Positions 1 through 4,728 of a DNA stretch of 7,053 nt are shown here, piece after piece. Each line of letters begins with the position of its first letter. Position 1 is the first letter of the stretch. Below the pieces are notes generated by a model. That model did not search any database, was not told the DNA's origin, and worked only from the letters and a program-made list of their open reading frames with translations. This stretch comes from a bacterium. GTDB taxonomy: Bacteria; RBG-13-66-14. The stretch lies in NCBI GenBank assembly GCA_035528375.1, contig DATKYS010000066.1:1-7053 (forward strand). Reading direction: 5' to 3'. Both the position numbers and the translations under genes were made by a program.

Positions 1-1749
1 GATGTAGGCGATGGGGGAGAGCTTCCAGTAGTGGTCCCGGTCGGTCCAGGGGCGTTTTCCGCCGAACTCCTTCTCGAACCAGAACCCCGTGTCCGAGGAG
101 CCGTAGAAGTCCAGGAGGTTGGAGACCGAGCGCTGGGCGACGGCGGCGGCGAATCGGTCCGTGTGGCCGATGACCCAGTTGGTCATGTAACCGCCGTAGG
201 AACCGCCGGTGATGCCGATGCGCGCCGCGTCCACGAAGGGCAGCGCCGCCGCGTGGTCGGCCAGCGCCAGCACGTCCTCGTAGTCCTTCGTGCCCCAGGC
301 GTTGACGATGGCCCGGGTGAACTCCTCGCCGTAGGAGGTGCTGCCCCGGGGGTTGCACCAGAGCACCACGAAGCCCCGGCCGGCCAGGTAGTGGAACTCG
401 TGCATCAGCGCCTCGCCGTAGCTGACGTGGGGCCCGCCGTGGACCTCGAGGACCGCCGGGTACTTCGCCTTCGGGTCGAAGCCGGGCGGCTTCAAGAGCC
501 AGCCCTGGAGCTTGGTGCCGTCGCCGGATTTGAACCGGAACCGCTCCGGCTCGGGCAGGTGCCAGGCCCCGATCACCCGCGTGTTCAGGGAGCTCAACCT
601 CCGGGGCTCGCCGCCCTTTTCCAGGTGGTAGAGCTCGCCGGAGTTGACGGCGGTGACCCAGGCGTAGAAGAGGCCTCGAGCATGGACGCGGAAGAAGGTG
701 GCCGCGCCGAGGCCGCCCACGACCTCCCGGGGCTTCGCCTTCCCGCCCAGCTTCATTTCCCAAACGCCGGTGGAGCCTTCGCGGGTGAAGTTGAAGAGGA
801 TGGAGCCGCCGTCGGGGGCGAACCGGGGCCGGTCCGAGGCGCAGATGCCGTTCAGGTCGTCAATGACACGCCCCCCGACCAGGTCCAGCGTCCCGGTCAG
901 GTTCACCGTCTCGCCCTTGGCGATGTCGTATATGTAAAGGCGCGGGCTGCGGCCCGCCGGGTCCTCGGGGTGCTCGTGGCCGAACCAGGCCAGGCGCTTC
1001 CCCGCGGGATCGGCGGCGAGCGCCCACTTTGGTCCCTCGGGGGTGGGGAGCTTTTTCGGCTTCCCGCCCTTCGCCGGCAGGCGGAAGAGGTCCACGTAAT
1101 CGGCGTCCCGGTCCGGGTCCTCCCGGTGGCAGGAGAGGTAGAAGAGGTCGGCGCCGTCGGCGGGGAGGGCGAAGTCGGCGTTCTCGTATTGATCGTCTGT
1201 GAGCCGCTTCGAGGCACCCCGCACCGGATCGAGCCGGTAGAGGTTGAAGCTGTCCTTGGGCCGCCAGCCCTCGCCGTCCATGCGGTAGAGGATGCGGTCC
1301 ACCTCGCGGAACGGAGGCGCTTCGGGCTTGCCCTCGGGCCCCTTGACGGGCTCGTCGGCCGCGCGGAAGGAGTAGTAGATGTACCCCCCGTCAGGGGAGA
1401 AGAGAAACCGGCCGACCTCTCCCTTGAGCGCGGGACCCACGGGGCGGGCCTCCCCGCCGTCCGTGGGCAGCAGGTGGAACCGGAACGCCTTCTCATCCTC
1501 CCGGTTGGAGAGGAAGGCGACGGTCCCGCCGTCCGGTGAGAATTTCGGCGAGATGTCGTTGTAGTCGCCGTGTGTGACCTGCGCGGCGGGGCGGGAGTCC
1601 CGGGACCACCAGAGGTCGCTCCAGTACTTGCGTTTCTTCAAGTCGGCGCGCTTGACGCTGAAGACGACGATGTGTCCGTCGGGGGAGAGATCGAGGTCGG
1701 TGATGACCTTTAGCTTGGCGAAGTCGTCGGCGGCAATGGCTTTGGACAT
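1..1749 (-). CDS. S9 family peptidase (prolyl oligopeptidase / acylaminoacyl-peptidase type), 3' end cut by window
   Basis: The reverse strand is open from the ATG at 1749 to the window edge, giving 583 residues with no stop. The N-terminal ~400 residues look like a TolB/DPP-type beta-propeller, with repeated S/A-PDG motifs (LSPDG, FSPDGG twice, FAPDGG). The C-terminal part is the alpha/beta-hydrolase: the oxyanion motif HGGP begins at residue 437, followed by CNPRGS and the nucleophile elbow GGSYGG with the catalytic serine at residue 517. The Asp and His of the triad should lie in the missing ~90-100 residues, as S9 enzymes of this type are usually 650-700 aa. No signal peptide is seen (start MSKAIAADD), so it is probably cytoplasmic and degrades short peptides or N-acylated peptides. 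A GAGG at 1757-1760 lies 7 nt before the start. It is divergent from the hydrogenase genes, with its own promoter. Exact substrate (oligopeptidase, dipeptidyl peptidase or acyl-peptide hydrolase) cannot be decided from sequence. Confidence 0.93.
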   Translation of the reverse strand, partial: MSKAIAADDFAKLKVITDLDLSPDGHIVVFSVKRADLKKRKYWSDLWWSRDSRPAAQVTHGDYNDISPKFSPDGGTVAFLSNREDEKAFRFHLLPTDGGEARPVGPALKGEVGRFLFSPDGGYIYYSFRAADEPVKGPEGKPEAPPFREVDRILYRMDGEGWRPKDSFNLYRLDPVRGASKRLTDDQYENADFALPADGADLFYLSCHREDPDRDADYVDLFRLPAKGGKPKKLPTPEGPKWALAADPAGKRLAWFGHEHPEDPAGRSPRLYIYDIAKGETVNLTGTLDLVGGRVIDDLNGICASDRPRFAPDGGSILFNFTREGSTGVWEMKLGGKAKPREVVGGLGAATFFRVHARGLFYAWVTAVNSGELYHLEKGGEPRRLSSLNTRVIGAWHLPEPERFRFKSGDGTKLQGWLLKPPGFDPKAKYPAVLEVHGGPHVSYGEALMHEFHYLAGRGFVVLWCNPRGSTSYGEEFTRAIVNAWGTKDYEDVLALADHAAALPFVDAARIGITGGSYGGYMTNWVIGHTDRFAAAVAQRSVSNLLDFYGSSDTGFWFEKEFGGKRPWTDRDHYWKLSPIAYI

Positions 1750-1799
1750 GGGATTGCCTCGGGGAGGTCTGGTGTGGTTCGTTTGTAGAAATCAGCCGC

Positions 1800-1829
1800 A
1801 TTCTACACTGATAAGATAGATTTATCCAA
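1800..1829 (-). promoter_or_regulatory. Probable sigma70-type promoter of the S9 peptidase gene
   Basis: On the minus strand, TTGGAT (1829-1824) and TAGAAT (1805-1800) are separated by 18 nt. This sits in a markedly AT-rich block (about 1780-1900) inside otherwise GC-rich DNA. It would start transcription near 1793 and give a leader of roughly 45 nt ending in the GAGG ribosome site. Assignment rests on consensus match and placement only. Confidence 0.5.
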
Positions 1830-1985
1830 AGATTTCTCGACCAAGTTTTTATTTTAATATGAATAATGAAATTAATGCAATCACTCTTTAGTAAAAAAAA
1901 GCGGCGTTCCCCAGTGGAATCATCCCGCAGACCGACTTGCAGTGTGTGGTCGTCGGACGCTCACGCAAATCTGTGTTTTTTTAAC
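1830..1985. other. AT-rich intergenic stretch, no gene seen
   Basis: This stretch has runs of A and T (A8 at about 1893-1900, T7 at 1976-1982) and no credible coding frame. GTCGTCGG (1949-1956) and CACGC (1962-1966) are complementary to CCGACGAC (1994-2001) and GCGTG (1986-1990). Together they form an interrupted 13-bp stem that reaches into the first GTAGGG palindrome. It may hold upstream regulatory sites for the peptidase, but nothing recognisable was found. Confidence 0.4.
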
Positions 1986-1989
1986 GCGT

Positions 1990-2013
1990 GCGACCGACGA
2001 CGGTCGCCCCTAC
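1990..2013 (-). repeat. GTAGGG-headed palindromic repeat, copy A
   Basis: Read on the minus strand it starts GTAGGGG and continues as a hairpin with arms GCGACC and GGTCGC around a 6-nt loop. It is nearly identical to copy D, on the same strand, at 2170-2195. The outer GCCCCTAC faces the GTAGGGGC of copy B 25 nt away, so A and B form a head-to-head pair. Confidence 0.75.
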
Positions 2014-2037
2014 GGATCGGGTTTGCTGGATATTGAC

Positions 2038-2063
2038 GTAGGGGCGGGTGTCCACACCCGCCC
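2038..2063 (+). repeat. GTAGGG-headed palindromic repeat, copy B
   Basis: It starts GTAGGGG, then forms a perfect 10-bp stem GGGCGGGTGT / ACACCCGCCC around a CC loop. It shares its head with copies A, C and D, but the arms carry a different sequence that is still fully self-complementary. It is followed by a T-run and the linker AATAAGGTAG leading into a CCCTCACCC repeat. Confidence 0.8.
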
Positions 2064-2071
2064 GTTTTTTT
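2042..2071 (+). terminator. Terminator-like hairpin with T7 tail, made by repeat copy B
   Basis: A perfect 10-bp GC-rich stem (2042-2051 with 2054-2063) is followed by G and seven T (2065-2071), a textbook intrinsic terminator on the + strand. No + strand gene lies upstream in the window, so if active it would insulate the hydrogenase promoter region from incoming or spurious + strand transcription. It is also a member of a dispersed repeat family, so terminator function may be incidental. Confidence 0.55.
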
Positions 2072-2081
2072 AATAAGGTAG

Positions 2082-2116
2082 CCCTCACCCTTAATCCCTC
2101 TCCCACGGGGAGAGGG
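2082..2116 (+). repeat. CCCTCACCC / CTCTCCC palindromic repeat (REP-like), short form
   Basis: CCCTCACCC is followed by a perfect 9-bp inverted repeat: CCCTCTCCC (2096-2104), loop ACG, GGGAGAGGG (2108-2116). The same block recurs at 2266-2309, several times in 4378-4642 and again after 6830. It is non-coding and REP-like in size and palindromic structure. Confidence 0.75.
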
Positions 2117-2141
2117 AGACCGCGTTCACCCGTGCGATGAT

Positions 2142-2167
2142 GTAGGGGCGGACCTTTAGGTCCGCCC
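2142..2167 (+). repeat. GTAGGG-headed palindromic repeat, copy C
   Basis: It starts GTAGGGG, then has a perfect 10-bp stem GGGCGGACCT / AGGTCCGCCC with a TT loop. The arms differ from copies A, B and D at matching positions on both sides. It is arranged head-out with copy D, separated by two bases. Confidence 0.8.
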
Positions 2168-2169
2168 GC

Positions 2170-2195
2170 GGGCGACCGACGATGGTCGCCCCTAC
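2170..2195 (-). repeat. GTAGGG-headed palindromic repeat, copy D
   Basis: The minus-strand head is GTAGGGG. The arms GGGCGACC (2170-2177) and GGTCGCCC (2184-2191) enclose a GACGAT loop. It is the same subtype as copy A (loop GACGAC) and lies in inverted orientation to copy C. Confidence 0.8.
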
Positions 2196-2217
2196 GGGAT
2201 ATTGGGCGGTTCACGGC

Positions 2218-2309
2218 GTAGGGTGGGAATTCCTATCCCCGCCGCCTTCACGTTCCCCGCCTCGACCCTCACCCTAACCCGTAGGCGAGCCTCTCCCACG
2301 GGGAGAGGG
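2218..2309 (+). repeat. Composite repeat: GTAGGG palindrome copy E, long linker, CTCTCCC palindrome with insert
   Basis: It begins GTAGGGTGGGAATTCC and continues as an imperfect palindrome to about 2243. Then comes a linker TTCACGTTCCCCGCCTCGA, the CCCTCACCC block at 2266-2274, the 10-nt insert GTAGGCGAGC (2280-2289), and the stem CCTCTCCC (2290-2297) / GGGAGAGG (2301-2308). The same linker, palindrome-to-CCCTCACCC, recurs on the minus strand at about 4545-4480, showing that the modules travel as a unit. Confidence 0.7.
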
Positions 2310-2351
2310 AAATACGTGCGGGGACGCCCACCGGCACCGAGGCCGCGAGTC

Positions 2352-2360
2352 TGGTATAAT
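2352..2360 (+). promoter_or_regulatory. Extended -10 promoter of the hydrogenase operon
   Basis: TGGTATAAT is a perfect TGnTATAAT extended -10 box, and no recognisable -35 lies at the expected distance, which extended -10 promoters can do without. Transcription would begin near 2367, leaving a leader of about 30 nt before the hydB start. It lies just downstream of the repeat cluster. The call rests on consensus and position. Confidence 0.6.
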
Positions 2361-2396
2361 CGGCACAGACGACGCGAACGGGGAAAGGGTCCGCCC

Positions 2397-3425
2397 ATGA
2401 AGGTCCTGCGCATGGATAAAAAGCACCTCGGCACCCTCCTGGAAATGCTCCGGGGGTGGGGCGAGGTCCACGTGCCGGTGAAGCACGGGGTGAACTCGTA
2501 CCGCTGGGAGCCGTACACCGACCTCGAAAAGGTCGCCTACGACGCCCTGCGCACCGTCATCCCGGCGAAGAAGTACTTCTACCGGCCCCGGGAGACCATG
2601 TTCCGCTTCGACGCGCGGCGGGGCTTCGAGGCGGAAACCGCCGGTCTCGCCGAGCGCCTGGTCCTCTTCGGCATCCACGCCTGCGGGCTGCACGCCCTGG
2701 AAACCCTGGACAACATCTTCGCCGGCCGCTACGCGGACAACTACTACTTCACCCGGCGCGAGAACATCATGATCGTCGCCACCAGCTGCATCCCCGACGA
2801 GCACTGCTTCTGCAAGTCCATGGGCACCGACGCCATAGACGAGGGCTTCGACCTTTTCCTGACCGACCTGGACGACGCGTTCCTGGTCGGGGTGGGCACC
2901 TCGCGGGGGGACGACGTGGTCTCCGGCCGCCCCGAGCTTTTTTCCGAGGTGGACGAGGAGTTCACGCAGCGCTACCTGGAGTTCCGACGGCGGCGGGAGC
3001 GGGCCTACTGCCTGACGCTGGAAATCAGCGACCTGCCCACGATTCTGGACCTGGAGTACGAGAGCCCCATCTGGGACAAGCTGGCCGAACGCTGCCTCTC
3101 CTGCGGCTCCTGCTCCATGGTCTGCCCGACCTGCTACTGCTACGACGTCAACGACACGCTGGAGCTTGTCGGCGGCGGCACGCGCTGGCGGGAATGGGAC
3201 TGCTGCCTCTTCCGGGAGCACGCGCTGGTGGCGGGGGGTCACAACTTCCGAGAGGATCGCGGTCAGCGGCTCAAGCACCGCTACCTGCACAAGCAGCAGG
3301 CGTTTCTGGGCGATTTCGGCCGCGCGGCCTGCGTCGGCTGCGGGCGCTGCATCGTCAGTTGCCCGGCGAAGATTGACTACGTCGAGTGCCTGAAGATGCT
3401 CAGGGGGGACCAGGCCCATGCTTAG
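2397..3425 (+). CDS. hydB: Group 3b [NiFe] hydrogenase (sulfhydrogenase) beta subunit, 4Fe-4S dicluster protein
   Basis: A protein of 342 aa that carries electrons between the flavin (gamma) subunit and the hydrogenase module in the cytoplasm. The C-terminal half has two ferredoxin-type motifs: C233-x2-C236-x2-C239-x3-C243-P and C312-x2-C315-x2-C318-x3-C322-P. Further cysteines at 96, 131, 137, 139, 246, 248, 269 and 270 suggest additional cluster ligation in the N-terminal and middle regions. Related proteins include the beta subunit of P. furiosus sulfhydrogenase (about 367 aa) and anaerobic sulfite reductase subunit A. The ATG at 2397 is chosen because it follows the extended -10 box and an AAAGG-like ribosome site. 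The frame is open upstream to 2202 but there it runs through repeats. An in-frame ATG at 2412 (Met6) is an alternative. It is the first gene of the operon and overlaps hydG by 8 nt, implying translational coupling. The name follows archaeal sulfhydrogenase usage, not [FeFe] maturation. Confidence 0.92.
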   Translation: MKVLRMDKKHLGTLLEMLRGWGEVHVPVKHGVNSYRWEPYTDLEKVAYDALRTVIPAKKYFYRPRETMFRFDARRGFEAETAGLAERLVLFGIHACGLHALETLDNIFAGRYADNYYFTRRENIMIVATSCIPDEHCFCKSMGTDAIDEGFDLFLTDLDDAFLVGVGTSRGDDVVSGRPELFSEVDEEFTQRYLEFRRRRERAYCLTLEISDLPTILDLEYESPIWDKLAERCLSCGSCSMVCPTCYCYDVNDTLELVGGGTRWREWDCCLFREHALVAGGHNFREDRGQRLKHRYLHKQQAFLGDFGRAACVGCGRCIVSCPAKIDYVECLKMLRGDQAHA

Positions 3426-4284
3426 AGACCAGCGGCTCTCGTTCAGGCAGGCGGCCAACCCGTACCAGCCGCACCTGGCCCGGATCGTGGCCGTCAAGCC
3501 CCAGGACCGCGACCACAAGCTCTTCCAGATCCGCTTCGAGGACCGCGCGATCGCGGAGAGCTTCCGCTCGCGCCCGGGCCAGTTCGTCGAGCTCTCGGTC
3601 ATCGGTACCGGCGAGTGCCCCATCTCCATCTCCAGCTCGCCGACGCGGACGGGGATAGTGGAGCTGTGCGTCCGGCGGACGGGCCGGGTGACCTCCGCGC
3701 TGTTCAGGCTGCCCACCAACTCCCTCATCGGCCTGCGCGGCCCCTACGGCAACGGCTACCCCGTGGAGAAGATGGAGGGCGGCGACCTGCTGCTGGTGGC
3801 CGGCGGACTGGGGATGGCCCCGCTGCGGAGCCTGCTGTGGTACGCCCTGGACGACCGCGCCGACTTCCGCCGCGTCATTTTATTCTACGGCTGCCGCGAA
3901 CCGAAGGAGGTCCTCTTCCGCGACGAGATGGCCGGCCTCGTATCCCGGGAGGACCTCGAGTGCCACCTCACCGTGGACACCGACCCCGACAAGACCTGGC
4001 CCTACAACGTGGGGGTCGTCACCACGCTCTTCGACCAGGTGGAGGGGCTGAACCCTGAGGAGACCTACGCCGCCATCTGCGGCCCGCCCGTGGTCTACAA
4101 GTTCGTCGTCGAGAAGCTCCTGGAGCTCAACTTCTCCAAGGGGCGGATTCTGATGAGCCTGGAGCGGATGATGAAGTGCGGCGTGGGCAAGTGTCTGCAC
4201 TGCAGCATCGGGCACAAGTACACCTGCCTGGACGGGCCGATATTCACCTATTGGGACGCCATCAATTTACGGGAATCCATTTAA
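3418..4284 (+). CDS. hydG: Group 3b [NiFe] hydrogenase gamma subunit, FAD/NAD(P)-binding reductase
   Basis: A 288-aa ferredoxin-NADP reductase-like protein that exchanges hydride with NAD(P)H through FAD. The flavin domain shows RPGQFVEL (52-59) and PISISSSP (68-75). The nucleotide domain shows VAGGLGMAPLRSL (127-139) and CGPP (221-224). The C-terminal cysteine motif C254-x4-C259-x2-C262-x7-C270 is the iron-sulfur ligand set of PyrK-like and sulfhydrogenase gamma proteins. Length matches the P. furiosus subunit (about 292 aa). The start overlaps the end of hydB, with AGGGGGG 9 nt upstream. Its last eight codons use AAT, TTA, GAA, TCC, ATT and TAA, unlike the GC-rich codon choice of the rest of the gene. 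A second copy of this 3' end, in GC-rich codons, lies 92 nt downstream. The name is sulfhydrogenase HydG, unrelated to the radical-SAM HydG of [FeFe] hydrogenases. Confidence 0.94.
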   Translation: MLRDQRLSFRQAANPYQPHLARIVAVKPQDRDHKLFQIRFEDRAIAESFRSRPGQFVELSVIGTGECPISISSSPTRTGIVELCVRRTGRVTSALFRLPTNSLIGLRGPYGNGYPVEKMEGGDLLLVAGGLGMAPLRSLLWYALDDRADFRRVILFYGCREPKEVLFRDEMAGLVSREDLECHLTVDTDPDKTWPYNVGVVTTLFDQVEGLNPEETYAAICGPPVVYKFVVEKLLELNFSKGRILMSLERMMKCGVGKCLHCSIGHKYTCLDGPIFTYWDAINLRESI

Positions 4285-4295
4285 AAGGAAATAAG

Positions 4296-4376
4296 GTGCC
4301 GACACGGAGGCGACGCGCGCCGACACGCCGCGGCCGCGCCGCTTGGGACGCGATCAACCTGCGCGAGAGCATCTGA
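4296..4376 (+). CDS. Possible 26-codon micro-ORF, arginine-rich peptide ending in the hydG tail sequence
   Basis: A GTG at 4296, with AGGA 6 nt upstream (4286-4289), opens a frame of 26 codons. After the initiator it encodes two 7-residue units, PTRRRRA and PTRRGRA, from a 21-nt direct repeat (GCCGACACG at 4298 and 4319), then A and WDAINLRESI. The good ribosome-site spacing makes translation possible. More probably it is a by-product of the rearrangement that left a duplicated hydG 3' end here. No function is proposed. Confidence 0.2.
   Translation: MPTRRRRAPTRRGRAAWDAINLRESI
4344..4376 (+). pseudogene. Vestigial second copy of the hydG 3' end (WDAINLRESI-stop)
   Basis: These 33 bases encode exactly the last ten residues and stop of the intact hydG (4252-4284) but differ at 10 nucleotides, all synonymous: A GCC/GCG, N AAT/AAC, L TTA/CTG, R CGG/CGC, E GAA/GAG, S TCC/AGC, I ATT/ATC, stop TAA/TGA. 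Upstream homology ends at the Trp codon, as the intact gene has TAT and this copy GCT. The copy is in another frame relative to hydG. Because its codons fit the rest of the gene better, it may be the original tail, displaced when the present AT-rich tail was acquired. It could also be the end of a deleted paralogue. Confidence 0.7.
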
Positions 4377-4377
4377 T

Positions 4378-4642
4378 CCCCCTCTCCCCTCTGGGGTGAG
4401 GGCCGGGGAGGGGGGTGTAGCGGTCCCCTCTCCCTGTGGGAGAGGCGCGCCTACAGGCGGGGGTGAGGGCCACCTCATTCCCCCTCTCCCTTTTAGGGAG
4501 AGGGTTGGGGTGAGGGTCGAGGCAGGGAACGTGTAAACGGCGGCCCGCGTATCCCCTCTCCCTGTGGGAGTGGGTTGGGGTGAGGGTTGCATGTCCCCTC
4601 CCCCCTCTGGGGGGAAGCGCGCTTACGGGCCAGGGAGGGGGG
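4378..4642. repeat. Array of five CTCTCCC/GTGAGGG palindromic repeats inside the hydrogenase operon
   Basis: Successive units lie at about 4378-4415, 4425-4469, 4480-4516, 4553-4586 and 4595-4642, each a CTCTCCC or CTCCCCC hairpin joined to GTGAGGG-like sequence. The unit at 4425 carries the insert GCGCGCCTACAGGC, the one at 4480 has loop TTTT, and the one at 4595 has GCGCGCTTACGGGC. Linkers match other sites in the window: GAGGGCCACCT(C/T)ATT at about 4465 and 6897, the GGCAGGGAACGTGT linker at 4521 versus 2244-2265 reversed, and AGCGGTCCCC at about 4419 and 7021. No gene is seen in 4377-4728. Transcripts crossing it would form strong GC hairpins. Confidence 0.75.
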
Positions 4643-4728
4643 CGGGAGAATAACGGCCCGCACCTACTCGACGATCAGCTTTTACAGATTCGCCGCCGCT
4701 GAACCCTGACGGAACGGAAACCAGACCG
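4643..4728 (+). other. Leader segment before hydD, weak ribosome site
   Basis: After the repeats, 86 bases lead to the hydD ATG. Only a weak GGAAA (4716-4720) sits 8 nt before the start. I searched for a -35/-10 pair and found nothing convincing, so hydD and hydA probably depend on read-through from the promoter ahead of hydB, or on a promoter not recognisable by eye. Confidence 0.35.

Noticed and set aside
31-1539. Long open frame (502 codons) on the + strand across the peptidase region
   Set aside because: It is the antisense of the S9 peptidase, whose own frame gives HGGP, GGSYGG and repeated SPDG motifs. The + frame yields a low-complexity Val/Gly/Ala/Glu protein with no recognisable domain, typical of antisense frames in GC-rich genes.
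2202-2396. Upstream in-frame extension of hydB
   Set aside because: The frame stays open to 2202 but runs through palindromic repeats and the extended -10 box. The ATG at 2397 has a ribosome site and gives the expected N-terminus.
1981-2518. Small - strand frames through the intergenic repeats
   Set aside because: They translate palindromic repeats (for example PRGEG/LPLPVGEG-type peptides) and have no coding signal.
2274-3728. Long open frame (484 codons) on the - strand across hydB and hydG
   Set aside because: It is antisense to two genes with clear Fe-S and flavin motifs; its translation is featureless and begins in a repeat on its far side.
4176-4376. 66-codon frame overlapping the end of hydG
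   Set aside because: Most of it is an out-of-frame reading of hydG. Only its last part, the duplicated tail and arginine-rich unit, is notable and is reported separately.
4378-4642. CRISPR array
   Set aside because: The repeated units vary in length and sequence, are palindromic, and have no uniform spacers or cas genes. They are REP-like elements.
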